This document shows positions 1 through 12,187 of a stretch of 64,000 bases of DNA, piece by piece. Every line of letters begins with the position of its first letter. The stretch's first letter is position 1. Below the pieces are notes generated by a model that saw nothing but the letters and a program-made list of their open reading frames with translations, made no database searches and was not told the origin of the DNA. This DNA is from Steromphala cineraria (lineage: Eukaryota > Mollusca > Gastropoda > Trochida > Trochidae): the NCBI GenBank assembly GCA_916613615.1, contig OU744725.1, positions 71,828,868 through 71,892,867 on the forward strand, in the 5' to 3' direction. Position numbers and translations under genes: made by a program.

Positions 1-880
1 CTATCATTATGATTTAATGTTGAATAGAATTACTCGAGGTTTACGACACTTGATATTTCAATAGAATATTGTCAGGACAGAGCAAAGTTAGTTGCAGGAT
101 CATGAATAGATCACGGATATAATCCTCATGGTTTTAGATCAAAGGTCAAGAGATAATTTAATATCAACACTGACGTGAGGCGTTATCAATTCGATATTGC
201 ATAAGGATATGAACTGTAGTACCCATCAGAATAGTAATAAAATGCTTTTTTGCGTGTATTTCGTATTTCTCGACTTATATGTGTAATTCTAATTCTTGAA
301 ATGTTGAAATATCTAGGTTTGTGTCTTGGGCCATGTTAATGCATCATATAGATTAATCTATATTGCATTTTACAGGTAATATTTGCAACACATTCAAAAA
401 CAAATTATTTACGTAATAATCTATAATGAATGATGAAACAAACATGCAAAGGTTTTTACAGGGGTTTACCCGGGTTGGGCGGGCTTTACCCCAGCAAATG
501 TGCAATTGACAACAATAGTTTTATTATGTATAAACTCGTAAGAATAGTATTGTGTTACATGTGTTTAGGACTGTACACACACTGGAAGACAAGGTGATTT
601 TAAAAATCATTTTATGTATTTTAATGTCAAAAAGGTATGAGGTTTAACCTGTAAAGGACATGTGATGTATAAATATTTTACATAAAATATATAATTTTCA
701 GTGAGAAGACAGCTCATTTTTCATACTATGAAGATGTTGGCATAACAAACCCACGCTATCAAAACTTGACACACAGGCATCTCCCATCGGAAGAGGGTTA
801 CTTTTTAATAATGCACACGGATCATGTTTTATCTTACAAATAAATATTACACAACTGAGAATACTAAGACACTTAGCCCA
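1..880. other. No gene seen
   Basis: AT-rich sequence with scattered short frames only; nothing recognised. Confidence 0.6.
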
Positions 881-885
881 TTCAC

Positions 886-940
886 CCAAGTCTAGTGGTT
901 TCATCGCTTGGTTAGGAGTCTGGGGTTCGAGTCTGCATAT
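886..940 (+). repeat. Weak tRNA-like repeat
   Basis: TCTAGTGGTTTCATCGCTTG followed by GGGGTTCGAGTCTGC; only boxes A and B are suggestive. Confidence 0.35.
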
Positions 941-1799
941 TATTAAACATTTGCATGTTTCAAACTCATATTGATATATTTTCGAATTTCTAGTGCGTGA
1001 ACTCTCAAACCTTAACCGGAATATCTTCTAATTTTAAAGTTTAAATCTAGTTGTTTGAAGAGTTATGATACCAAGGTGTATGCCAAGGGCAGCGGGCGTT
1101 ATCAAGATAATTGCCCGGACATAGAGCATTATTGAAATATTTGTTGGTAGCGGATTATAGATGAATCGCGTGAAATAGAGTCCCGAAGAATGATAGAGTG
1201 ACGTTACACGAGTAGTCAAAACAAACTGCACTAAGTTGTGATTGATTGACTCGATAGCTCTTCCTTTCATCATTCTGTTGATCTCTAGTGGATTATAAGA
1301 AACGTCCCGGTGAAGTTTTTAAATCGATATCTCTATAGTTACATAACTGTAAAAAGTAGACATAAATACACAACATACCTATACACAGTACATGTAGTAA
1401 CGCAGATATGTATTAAGAAGTATATTAGGGGCGCCAGCACCAGCTGTCTTCCAGAAGTATTCATGTACGTACAAGTTGTCGTAGCTGTTGTAGCTAGACC
1501 CTGCAGGAAGACTGCTACTACCATTAGAGTCAATTGGGAATCGTGTATGAAGTTTACAAGTTAATACGGACTGTGGTCGCAAAGGCTTACCGTTATCGTA
1601 AAGCGCCAGTTCATGTCATGTGTTTATTCTTGCCTCACTGGCTTGTCGCCTTTGCGTTATTGAATACTCACACATCATTATATAATCACAAACAAACGAT
1701 GATAGGTATGCTAACAAACGATAATATCATGTCACAACCAGTTTGGTTAAACGACAACATACAAGTGGGGCATAAAACTGTCTTTATAAAAAAAACTTA

Positions 1800-2700
1800 A
1801 CGATATAGGCCTAAGATTTGTGAATGATTTTATCGATCATAATGGGCAATTGTATACCCACAAATATTTTTGCAATATATATTCAGTTGATATTAATTTC
1901 TTGAATTATTTAGGTATTATACAATCTATCAAAAAATACTGTCAGAAACAAAATATTGTCAATATGTGCAAGCTTCCCAACCCATTGATTCCCTTTCAAC
2001 TGGCCAACTTACTGAAATATCCGAAAGGCTCCAAAAATTATTATAGAATATTAATGCAAAAACAAATTTTTATAAATCAACATTTTACAAAATGGGGACA
2101 CATACTCGGACATGACATTGGTGAACTTGAACGTTCAAGTTATAAATTAGTGGCATTTAAATGCACAAAGGCTACCAAACTTCAATGGTTCCAGTATCAG
2201 ATATTGCATCATATTTTACCTACCAATTCACGTCTATATAAAATGGGATACGTTGACAGCGACTTATGCTGTTATTGCTTGAAAGAAAAAGAGTCTATTG
2301 TTCACTTATTCTAGGAATGCATCAGTGTAAGTCCCGTTTGGTATGAATTGAAAGACTGGTTGTTTACCGAAGCCCAGATAAATATTAGCATATGGAAACT
2401 GTTTTTCTGGGTTACACTCACAGAAACAATTATCCTTTAAATATAATCATAATAATTATCAAAAATCTCATTTTTAACAGACGAGCACAGCACAAGAAAC
2501 CAGACTTAAAATTATATCAAACGGGAACTTGCCAAATACTATGAACTAACAAAATATGCAGCAACAATATCTTCTGATGTTAATAATTTCAACAAGTTTT
2601 GGTCAAGCTGTCATTTATTGTTCAGATAAACTTACTAATAATATTCCTTTGATGTATGCGCAACTCTGTAAAATGCAACAAAAATAAAAAATTATTTAAA
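1800..2700 (+). mobile_element. LINE 3' end (RT C-terminal zinc-finger region)
   Basis: An open frame to 2314 encodes KLQWFQYQILHHILPTNSRL, then CCYCLKEKESIVHLF, a stop where Trp is usual, then ECISVSPVWYELKDWL. This is the zf-RVT tail typical of non-LTR retrotransposon ORF2. The A-rich end is near 2690. Truncated and mutated. Confidence 0.8.
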
Positions 2701-3524
2701 AAAATTATATAATCACAATGGTTATTGTAGACTTAGATAAAGTAGGTTTTGGATTAAACAGTGGCTGTCCCAAATGTTCTGTACATGTTCATGGAAATAA
2801 TTTTCACAATAGTACTATACAATTCATTAAAAATCGTTATTGATAAAAATTTGTAGAGGATTCGCTATTTATAACACTAACTGTAATCGTTAAAAAGCGA
2901 TCTCTATATACACAGATCTCGCATAGTTAAGATCTATAAAGGCAATTTACTATCTACAGATCCCAGAGATAACAAGTGATGTGATATCTATCTAACAACG
3001 ACTTCGGGTTTGTACTTAATAGGCACGTGTTTGCTATGTGCACGATGTACAACATAAACTGCAGTGTGTTGTTAGCAATCCTCGGTCACCCTGAATTCTC
3101 TGTAGCGATCCTCTTCATTTCAATAAACGCTACATATATTAATAACAATAACTGGAAATAGATGAGAGTATTTATTGAGTTCACGATGATAACTCATCGG
3201 CAGAAAAAGTTATCACAAATTTAAAAGACTCTTCTCACTGTATTATCTAAGAGGACCAGCAGATTAAAAATAATACATAGTCGCACATCTATCAAAACAT
3301 TGAACGATCGACAATTCTTTTTGATATATAATATACCAAGAGCAGGGTCACGTGATTTTATTTCTCTTCAAATTGTGTGACAATTTGCTTATCACAAAGG
3401 AAAAACTAGAAAAATTTTGTCCATGGGACACAGATGCCCCAGCTAATAAAAAAAGCTCTCAATGTTTTCAACCATAGAATTTAAAAAGAGATGCATATCT
3501 TTAGCTTAATTTAAGTTCAAAAAT
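2701..3524. other. No gene seen
   Basis: AT-rich sequence without a usable frame or clear repeat structure between the LINE end and the tandem pair at 3525. Confidence 0.6.
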
Positions 3525-3857
3525 CCATTAAAATGTCGAAAAATTAAAAATTCCCAAAACATAATATAAGGTGCACACCTTTAGGATACCTATAAAGCAT
3601 GTTTGGAAGAATAGCGCAGTCTATCCAGTTCTTTTTGAGGAGAAGTGGATAAACAACACCCTCTATCACACTACTATGAGCTTTCACTTGCCCCAAAATT
3701 CACCTAAGTTCAACATGTCAGAAATTTGAAGAAAAATCAAAAATTTAAAAACAAAATATGAGATGGACACCCTTAGGATGCCTAAAAGCCATGTGTGCGA
3801 TTTCAATTAAATCTGTTGAATGGTTTTTGAGGAGAAGTGGATAAACAATACTCTGTA
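3525..3857. repeat. Tandem pair of ~140-nt units
   Basis: 3525-3665 and 3712-3857 share CACACCTTTAGGATACCTA/CACCCTTAGGATGCCTA and TTTTGAGGAGAAGTGGATAA. A CGTACGGAC-type end follows, as also near 5060, 43275 and 54125. Confidence 0.7.
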
Positions 3858-3995
3858 TAGAGTGGTTACGTACTACGGACGTACGGACAACCGAGGGTAA
3901 CCCAATATGCCCCTGCCATATATGGCTGGGGCATAAACATGCAGAAAATGAGCAAAGTGTCATAACAAGATGCCTGTATTCGAATAAATCTGAAT

Positions 3996-4090
3996 TTTAA
4001 AGGGGCAGTAACAAGTTTTTTGGAAAATTTATATTTCAATTTTTCACTGATAATTGGTACAATGTAAAAGTACAATGAGTAATTTATTAA
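3996..4090. mobile_element. GGGGCAGTAGCACG-type MITE fragment
   Basis: AAAGGGGCAGTAACAAG followed by TTTCACTGATAATTG as in the family end; the remainder is missing. Confidence 0.55.
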
Positions 4091-4719
4091 GAAAACAAAT
4101 CAATGAATAAGACATACGCAATCGAAAATTCAAGAGGGTATTAGTTATAAGTCAAGTCAAGTTTATTTTCATAAATCATAAATCATGACATAGAGTTATC
4201 AAATAATATATTGAAGTAATACATATGAATTAATTGAGTATACGCAAATCATATTCGATATACAGAGCAGTTTTAACAAGTATTGGTTGATTTGTGATGG
4301 ACATAAGTCAAACATATCTATTTATTAATAAAAGTTTATAATAATATGCAGGAAGATATTTTTTCGTAATTCATTTAACAGATTACACTCTAACATAAAA
4401 TAAAATAACATAAAACATACCGTTATCTATGTTCTTTAGCAGTCTTATACCATCTAACAATTCCAAAATTAGATGCTCTAGATCTATATTTTGTGATATA
4501 AATACGGAAGTCCATTGCCATATGCACCATTTGATATGTAAATGTGAACCAGAAAGATGTTGTCTAAACCTACTGTCTAAAACTGTATTTCTACACCTGA
4601 AAGTTCGAATAGTGCTGAACAATAATAGTGCGACAATAAAAATATTGTTGAAATGTTTTTACGATGTCAATAAAAGATGGAATCTAAATTTCTGCTATGT
4701 TATTTGTTGGTACTTTTTG

Positions 4720-4850
4720 GGTTCGGCCCATATGACTTGGAACACGGCCCATTTGACTAAATGGCTCGACCCTTTTGACTTTTTCCTTCGGCCTTTTTGA
4801 CTATGCAGTTCTCGGCCCTTTTGACATTCGGCCCTTTTGACTACAACCCA
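4720..4850. repeat. Irregular GGCCCTTTTGACT minisatellite
   Basis: Six spaced variants of CGGCCCTTTTGACT (CGGCCCATATGACT, CGGCCCATTTGACT, CGACCCTTTTGACT, CGGCCTTTTTGACT and others) in 130 nt. Confidence 0.8.
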
Positions 4851-5104
4851 ACATTCTTAACCATAGAAATCAAGTAAAAAAATACAAATTCCCTAAATTC
4901 CGCAAAAGTTCGACATCTTTAGCTTTTTAAAAATGACAAATTCAAAATATTTAATTTGTTAAGATCCTTTGGTCTTCTCCGAAACTGCTAAACACACGTG
5001 AATGATTTGAATTTAATAGGATGGGCAGGTGAGTTGTAATCCTTAGGACAACATTCTCCGTACGGACGGACCACGAACGGACGGACCAACGAAATCGTTC
5101 TTAA

Positions 5105-5842
5105 TGTAGTAGTAGTAGTATATTTTTTATTTAAGTGTCACACGCACTTGAACATGTTATATACATACACATTGTACAGCAATATAAAAGCAGTGCGTCG
5201 AGCCACAAACTGGCTTATGAGACACTAAAAGAGCATATTTTACGATAAATAATGTTGGATACAAATTATACTAAAAATATTTAAAATTAAATTATTAAAT
5301 AGAGATAAGAATATAAAAAAAACTAAAAAAGTAATATTAAAAAACAAAAATTAAATAGATGACATTTCACGTCTTTTAAACATATTTAGAATTGAAGAAG
5401 CTAAAATATTTTGCAAATTCTTTTCATTCATAAGAAATAAAAAATTATCATTATTATTTAAGTCATAAAAAAGACAGTTACATTTAAAAGCAGCTTCAAA
5501 AAGAATAAAACGTAAATCATCATAAAAGCTACATTTCATTAAAAAGTGAAATTCATCTTCAACAATATGTACATGTGAATTATTATCATTTAAAATATAA
5601 TATTTACAATGCCTTTGTAAAAGAGGAACAGGAGGCTTGGCATATCTGCCGGTTTCAATGTACAGGGGTAATACACCACATCTAAATTTTGATAAAATAC
5701 GACGATTATCTCTATACATAAAATATTTAACATAATTTTCAACAAAGGGAGTGTCTTTATACAAACGATAGGTGCGCAATTTATTACCATTTACTTTTCC
5801 ATCATCATTCCACAAAGAGGCCTTAATACGATGTACCTTCAT
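5105..5842 (-). mobile_element. LINE 3' end, 5'-truncated
   Basis: Minus frame 5842-5351 (163 residues) encodes NKLRTYRLYKDTPFVENYV, RRILSKFRCGVLPLYIETGR and EDEFHFLMKCSFYDDLR, a LINE ORF2 C terminus. A 3' UTR follows to a (TAG)n-type tail near 5105-5120. Confidence 0.8.
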
Positions 5843-6176
5843 TTCTCGGGAGTAAGAAAGTATAAGGGACGATACATTGAGAACATCCTGAACTCTTCAG
5901 TCCGTGCAGGATGGGTGGCAACCAGGTAGGATGGTACATGCTCGTCCAGAGGGGGATATTGTTACTCTCTGAATGACTTAAGATACACTGTCTCTATTTC
6001 GGCCTTTACAGTATGTACACGACACATTGACTTTAAACAATATGTAGACTATCATACAGACATCCTGAGCTTTATAAGAAGTTGATAAATCGATGTCGAC
6101 CAGAAGATATCTTATTGAATGTCCATATTGTTGTCACAATAATTAGGGTAATTGACATATATAATTATAATCGGTA

Positions 6177-6302
6177 TTACACCTTACTTAAATAATCATA
6201 TTGTTCTTGTACAATATTCATCTGTCTTTGTAGATGAACGTAACGTAGAGGATGATTGGCGTCATGTACATCTCGTGCTGGGTAAACCCATTGATTCCCC
6301 TT
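6177..6302 (-). CDS. Paralog 1 exon 4: cytoplasmic tail (candidate)
   Basis: 126 nt after a strong acceptor (TTTAATTGTTTCAG), phase 0, reading KGNQWVYPARDVHD... to ...EQYDYLSKV and TAA. It lies 736 nt after the donor at 7038 and is open in the required frame. It has a YDYL (Yxx-hydrophobic) motif near the C terminus. It does not clearly carry the RVxP motif of the other three tails, so this assignment rests on splice site and phase alone. A weaker alternative lies near 5979. Confidence 0.55.
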   Translation of the reverse strand, partial: KGNQWVYPARDVHDANHPLRYVHLQRQMNIVQEQYDYLSKV

Positions 6303-9283
6303 CTGAAACAATTAAACAAGACGATATTGTCTTTTAGATGTGCAGTTATTTTTCACGATCAAGGGATTTCCCATCTGTTTATTTGAGTATTTCATTAACA
6401 AGAATCTTAAAACTTTGAAGGTTCGATCAAATGAATATCAATTATCCCTTTTTTTCAAAAGAGAAATCGTGCTGATGTAGATATTCATTTACAAATGCAA
6501 GGTACATTGAAGACGTGTACATGTTAACAACTTCATAACTATATATAACATGCAATCTCATTAAAATGATATCTTAATTGTTTCACTACGTTACGCAAAT
6601 TAGCGTAGTGTAGCAAATAGATCATATTTTAATAAGATTGTATAACATGTAAATACCTCAGGTTTATCAAAAGCCTTTAACGTTATATTTGTGCCTTCAG
6701 TTAAAGAGCTTTAGTTCAAGTACAAGTGTGGAAGCTGTATGTTCTCGGGGCAATGAAGTGTAATATTTCTCTGTTTTTCATATTTCAGGTTGAATTCAAA
6801 TACAAGCTCGAATATACCAATGCCATTTGCAATTGTGTATACCAAAATCAGTTTAAGCGAATTATATGAATTGGTAACTTGCTTGTAAATACGTCATTTT
6901 CTAAATATAAAGAATGTATGTTTGCTCCAAACAATACAAAAAAATGTATACGAATTTGCCTTGCAGGATGATGAATGACATTATTTGTTTAAATTGAGTG
7001 ATTTATTAAGATGATAAAATTTCCTGTGAAGTACTCACCAAATGTGATCTAAGGATCCTTGATGTCAATATGCCAATAGCTATGAGAACAACCAACACGC
7101 ACACCGCTACTGCGGCTTGGACTCCTGGGACACTTGTTGCATCTTTTATCCTTTCTGACTGGGGTGCAGCGGTGACATTCAAGACTTTCGAGATGTTCAT
7201 TGGTATCGTCGAATGACTGTGACTGGAATGGATGGTTGTGTTAAAAATCTTACCGATGGTAGAAGAAATAGTCACCATGGCGTTGTTTGTAGAAGATTGT
7301 AATAGTAATGTTGACAAAGGCTTTGTTGAAGTTTCCGCTGTGCCTGAAACTCTATTAGATGTTGTTGCACTTTTCGTTACTTGGGATGAGGTTGTGACGG
7401 ACAACGATAAACCTTGCTTCGTAGACGGCCTTGTAGGTAATTTTGAACTTTGTGGGGCAGAGGTCGGTTGCAATTTTGTTGAGTGTTGTGTTGCAGATGT
7501 TGATTGTTGGTGTTTCGAGGGTGTTGTTGTCGACACTAGTATTGGTTTGGTAGAGGACGGTGTTGACAATGTCGTGACACTGTGCGTCCTCGCTGATGTC
7601 GTTGGAAATCCTGATGAATGTTGTTTAATTGAGGACATTGTTCGCGGTGTGGTGGAATGCTGTTTAGTAACAGATGCTGGTAATGCTGTGGAAGGTCGTC
7701 TGCTGTTAGAGGTTTGTAAAGTTGTTGACAGTGGATTGATTTCCGTTGTTCGCAATGTTGATATTGATGTTGATTTTGATGTTGATTTTGATGTTGATTT
7801 TGATGTTGTTGATGTCCATGCTGACGTTGATGTTGATAGGAATGTTGATGGTGATAGGAATGTTGATGTTGATAGGAATGTTGATGGTGATAGGAATGTT
7901 GATGTTGATGTTGTGGTCGTTGTTGATGTTGATGGTGGAGTTGGTGTTGAAGTTGATTGTAACGTAGATGTTGTTGTTGATGATGCTGATGATGGTGATG
8001 GTGTAGTTAGTGAGGGAGTTGATAATTGTAGTGATGCTTGTGATGTTTGAGGCGATGCTTCTGTGCATGTTTGATTACCTTTTGTGCCATCTGTTAATGA
8101 ATAAAAAAGGTATTATAATATTGTGTTTTTGAAATTAAAAGTTCGCTCTCTGTATTTTTATACATTATAAGTTAAGATTTTTCAATAACCAAATCACTGT
8201 ACAACGATTTCAAATTAAACATCATAATATTCTACTAGCATGTTTTATTTTAACAACTTAGTACATTACAAGCTATATGTTGAAATTACGATAATGTATC
8301 GGTATACAAATTTGAAACACTCGTACATGTTCGACATTAATACATTGTTTCTTTATAAATATAGTTAAATCAATTGAAGCATAATGAATATTCATTATTT
8401 ACGTAAACTAATGATAAAGCATAAGATTGTATTATGCAATATAGGTCAGTTTGAAATTTAGGTTGTCATAGTAAGTACCTTTCGGACATTCATAATAAAA
8501 CGTCATTGAATCTGCATCTGGAAAATGTGCCTTTAAAGAATTGTCCAGGTTCGGAATCATACATCGATCACGGATTTGAGAGTGGCACCAGTTTATGCTT
8601 CTCAATATTCCTCCAATTGTAGCCTCATCAGTTGGCAAGCAGATCCTTCGAATCAATGTATTTTGTTTCTCAAATCTGCAACACTGATCACGCCTAGAAC
8701 TTCCCGTGCATGTTGCTTTGATAACGTCGATTGAACTTATAAGGACGTGGTGCTCATGGTTGCAAGACAATTGTGCAGGATTGTTTTCACCTGCACACAG
8801 CGAGGCTTGAAGTTCTTCAGAAGTTGTTACTGAATGCAGAAAACATGTGTAAAGGTACAAATTATGTGTGTTTGGGTATATCTGGAAAATATGCACTAAA
8901 ATGTCTTCGTTATATGTTACAACAAAATGAAATAATGTGAAGCATCGGTAAAGAATTCACCTTTCACACATGTCATATACAGCAAGTCAAGGCCTTTTTC
9001 AGACATTGCTTGATATACTCTCGTTGTTGTGTAACAACTGTAAATAATCGTATTAAGGAAGCAGCATCAGATGTAATTGTTTAAATCCGCATGTCTTTTC
9101 TAACAACAAAAGGTGGTTTAAAATTTGTGATTAAAGATTATTTATTCAGTTAAGCAATTCTTCACTTTCCTTTTCAGAGAAATGGTGTTCCTTCCAACCA
9201 GGAAGTAATCTTCTTACAACACCTTACTTACCTGTGATAATCAACACCAGAAAGGTAGAAAACCCTGCTGCCCGGAAATTCAT
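6177..9283 (-). CDS. Mucin-lectin membrane protein, paralog 1 (4 exons)
   Basis: Joined exons on the minus strand: 9283-9232, 8829-8479, 8090-7039, 6302-6177, 526 residues. Intron phases are 1, 1 and 0, and all junctions are GT/AG. Residues 1-17 (MNFRAAGFSTFLVLIIT) form a signal peptide. Residues ~24-135 form a domain with nine cysteines, including a CC pair and a C-H-x4-D-x-C-M-I-P-N stretch, spaced like SUEL/rhamnose-binding lectins. Residues ~136-450 are a Ser/Thr/Pro stalk with low-complexity Ser-Thr repeats. A helix VAVCVLVVLIAIGIL lies near residues 462-476, followed by a cytoplasmic tail. The classical sugar-contact motifs YGR and DPC are not visible, so lectin activity is inference. 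The start is the only ATG opening a hydrophobic leader before a good donor. The least certain part is the tail exon. Confidence 0.78.
7039..8090 (-). CDS. Paralog 1 exon 3: mucin stalk and transmembrane helix
   Basis: 1052 nt open throughout. It starts at a TTCATTAACAG acceptor (DGTKGNQTCTEAS) and ends at a GTGAGT donor after ILRSHL, phase 0. The first part (8030-7750) is a simple repeat of TCA/ACA codons giving STFLSPSTFLST and STSKSTSKSTS. The second part is a less regular Thr/Ser-rich stalk, then the membrane helix. Confidence 0.82.
7745..7960 (-). repeat. Low-complexity GTTGAT-type repeat in paralog 1 stalk
   Basis: Plus strand alternates GTTGAT, TTTGAT and AGGAATGTTGAT blocks; on the coding strand these are Ser-Thr-(Phe-Leu/Lys) codons. 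Confidence 0.85.
8479..8829 (-). CDS. Paralog 1 exon 2: Cys-rich SUEL-like domain
   Basis: 351 nt, acceptor TTCTGCATTCAG, donor GTACTT, phase 1 on both sides. It encodes TTSEELQASLCAG through the final YECPKG. It aligns by eye with 21546-21199 in paralog 2 (shared C-x5-6-RC-[ML]-IPN and FPDAD-x-M-x-F-x-Y-x-C). Confidence 0.82.
9232..9283 (-). CDS. Paralog 1 exon 1: signal peptide
   Basis: 52 nt from ATG to a GTAAGT donor. It encodes a basic-hydrophobic leader and ends in phase 1. The corresponding exon of paralog 2 is also exactly 52 nt and reads almost the same way (FRxA, LxLxIT). Confidence 0.8.
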
Positions 9284-10369
9284 GGTTTGAATATAAGAAA
9301 GGAGATCACGACCTGTCATGTCACCAGTCCACACCCTACAGTAGTGAATCGTCATTCCTGAATCTCCCAGTAGGAGTCTTAGATATCTCGACAGCTTTCA
9401 ACTATTACATACGACTTGAAAGTCCAAACATCCGTAAAATTCCAGTCAGTGAATTAGTTCAACACTTCAAACTTAAGCGTCTTTCGACTGTGAGTTTTTC
9501 AGATAACAAAAGGATTAATGTCAAGAAAGGTGTCATTTTTATAAATTAAACTTCCTGATAATAGCTTACGAATTCCAGAATTAAAATACGTTTTGTACAG
9601 AATGTAACTCTTCAAGGTTTCGATAAAACAGGTTAGCAATTAATCAAATATAGATCCACATGCACACTGTGCATATCTTCTCATAAAGACCCCGAGACTG
9701 TTGATCGATAAGCCAAATCCACCCCGGTGTCAAGATAACCTATGTCAGATTATACTGACTTGTTCCAGTATCTAAACCAAGGATATTATTATTGTCTATA
9801 TATTGCTGTTTATATATATATATATGATATAAATATTCTTGTTACCTGTGTAAGTATTCAATATATGAGTTAACAAATGATAGAAAACATCAACAGCTGT
9901 AAAAGTATAAAGTGAGTATATATATTTCCCTATCAGCAATTTCTCAATCAAAATTACTTTCCAACAGAGATAATTATATATTGGTATCGTTTAAAATAAT
10001 CGTATCATAACCAATTATACAATTACTAAAAACTAGGATTGGTATTGAGAAAATTTCACTTCTCAAACTAAAATGGACGTATATTTGGAGGTGTTGACTG
10101 TACAATAAATCATCCTGAATAATTAAGTCTTAATATATTGTGATAGCAGTGATTATTGAAACACATTTGGTTCATAACCTTCTTCTGTTAGATTTACAGC
10201 ACAAATCTTTGTACACCCAAGAGCAAAAGAACGATGCCTGATCTTATTAAAGATCGTGTAAGTAACGTGATAATTGAGACAGAAACAGGGTAACTTCACG
10301 TCTTTAGCAGGTAACTGAACAAAGTTATGAAATTCAAAATAATATTTGCTCACGTTTGAAATAACACGC

Positions 10370-10441
10370 GTGAGCGAGTGAGTGAGTTAATACTTAACGC
10401 CGCTTGGGCAATATTTCAGCCATTGGCGGCGGAAAATGACA
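10370..10441 (+). repeat. SINE-like repeat fragment (GTGAGTGAG / ACGCCGC / GGCGGCGG)
   Basis: GTGAGCGAGTGAGTGAGTTA, then CTTAACGCCGCTTGGGCAAT, then ATTGGCGGCGG. This pattern is familiar to me from molluscan genomes and is part of the reason for the organism call. Confidence 0.6.
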
Positions 10442-11072
10442 TGCCTTTAAAGAAATATATTTGAAAACAAGACAAGATACATGTAGGATCATGAAAATGA
10501 AAATGAAAATGTTCTTGTTTTCTAGCGTCGTACAATAAATGTGCGTTAATAAATAAACTTCATTGGAGGTTATTGACATTGAAATCATCTTAATTTTATT
10601 GTTTCTCAACATTTTTGTGAATAAACATTTATTTATAGTTTATAGATATTCAATCAATGTGATAAAGTAACTTAGCACGGCATGAGTGTGGGGAGGACCC
10701 TGCTTCTGCCTACATCCAACAGAACAACGAGGACGGGATAAAGTATTGGGAAACATGTCATATTTTTAAAAAATCCTTGTGAAATGCAACTGACAAATAT
10801 GCCACACATTACACGACATAAAACCTGTCATTGGTTCGTTTAGATGCATAATAACGGAGATATTACTTCGAGTTTACAAAGGTATTGCTATCTTCATGTA
10901 AACTTCAATTGCCTTCCCCAACTTTGTTTTCTGAAAGAAGAGGCCTCAGGTATATTGCAGGACATACCAACTCATTCATGAAAAACTGATATAAATAAAA
11001 GATATTATTGTTCTTTTTATGTCCAGTCGTTTTCGTTCCAGATTTCCGAAATCACACGTGGCACCAAGGCTT

Positions 11073-11419
11073 TTAGAGGGGCCGTAGCACGTTTAGGAGG
11101 AATATAAGGTGATGTCAGGAAATGAAAATATATAATTCCAATTGAAAAACAAGGTTTCTAAATTTAATGAAGCAGTAATAAATCAAATATATAATGTTCA
11201 GCCGTTCGATTTATTTTCTTACACAAAATTAATCAAAGGTGTTCACACAGAAATGGCGGCCAATGGACTTTATGTGAATTTTTGTAATTTGTTCTCTGAC
11301 CATGGATGATTGGTTTGTGTAATACGATTTTTGACACTATCACAAAAATACATTTAAGATTAACCAGTGAACAATTGAAAATATAAAATTGTCAAAAGAA
11401 CGTGCTACTGCCCCTTTAA
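11073..11419. mobile_element. GGGGCAGTAGCACG-type MITE, in spacer copy A
   Basis: Termini AGAGGGGCCGTAGCACG and CGTGCTACTGCCCCTTTAA are inverted; about 347 nt, no coding capacity. Confidence 0.85.
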
Positions 11420-12187
11420 TGTCAGTCTACTAATGTATCCTGTATGGGTTGAATCCTCGGCTGTCACAGTGGCAGGTGGTAAAGCTCTTTATTCCAATTG
11501 TACCCTCACGAACATGAAAATAACAGTGAAATAACCATGTAGTAATGACATATAATTATGAATTTAAACAGGGAAGAAATTTTGAATTTTGTTTCCATAA
11601 AAAGCGAAAACCCCCTTAAAAAAGAATACGCATTTGCGTTAAATTGTTGTAGGCTGAACATGTACTGATTGTTCCAGACCATGGCCGAACTTGCCCCTGA
11701 GGGAAAACAAAAATGTCCCGATACGGGGTTATTTTGACATCTCAAGTTTATGCTCTGCTTTAAGTAAGAAATTGATTGATATAAACGCGTTTCTATGAGA
11801 CAAAGGGACAGTTCTATCGGATATTTTTTGTGAAAACGAGATTCAAGAGGACACAGTGATATATTCTATTCTTTGTCAAATTGTCAAGTCTAGAACCACT
11901 GAAATGTGACCCTTAAAAGCATACATGGAAATACGTGTGATATAATCCTATAATAATCCTATAATATAAACAGCGAAGTCATTTTGAATTTTGTCCTTTT
12001 CACACAATGTGTATAAAGTTTCATTTTAATCAAGTCAGAATAACCGTAAGAACAAGCCTGTATAGATGGGTGGGGTCCAATATTTGAAAAATCATTTAAA
12101 CACTGATCGCGAAAGCGTGGAAAAATTTCACAATTCTTGTTACAAAGTGATGTTAGTAATGGGTATGTACACCATAAGAGTCTATAC

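Larger units (their letters stand above)
9397..11496. repeat. Duplicated spacer, copy A (5' flank of paralog 1)
   Basis: Collinear similarity with 13018-15220: TATTACATACGACTTGAAAG, CACATGCACACTGTG, TAGATTTACAGCACAAAT, CTTGTGAAATGCAACTGAC and GGCAGGTGGTAAAGCTCTT all recur in order. It begins about 115 nt upstream of the paralog 1 ATG. Copy A carries a private SINE-like insert around 10370-10770. Confidence 0.85.

Noticed and set aside
5899..5979. Minus-strand RVTISPSGR... frame as paralog 1 tail exon
   Set aside because: Acceptor and phase are acceptable, but the exon at 6302-6177 has a stronger acceptor and lies closer. Kept only as an alternative.
7232..8050. Plus-strand frame opposite the paralog 1 stalk, rich in Asp-Val
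   Set aside because: Complement of Ser-Thr codons; no supporting features. The frames at 17231-18232, 32124-32675 and 44857-45165 are the same case.
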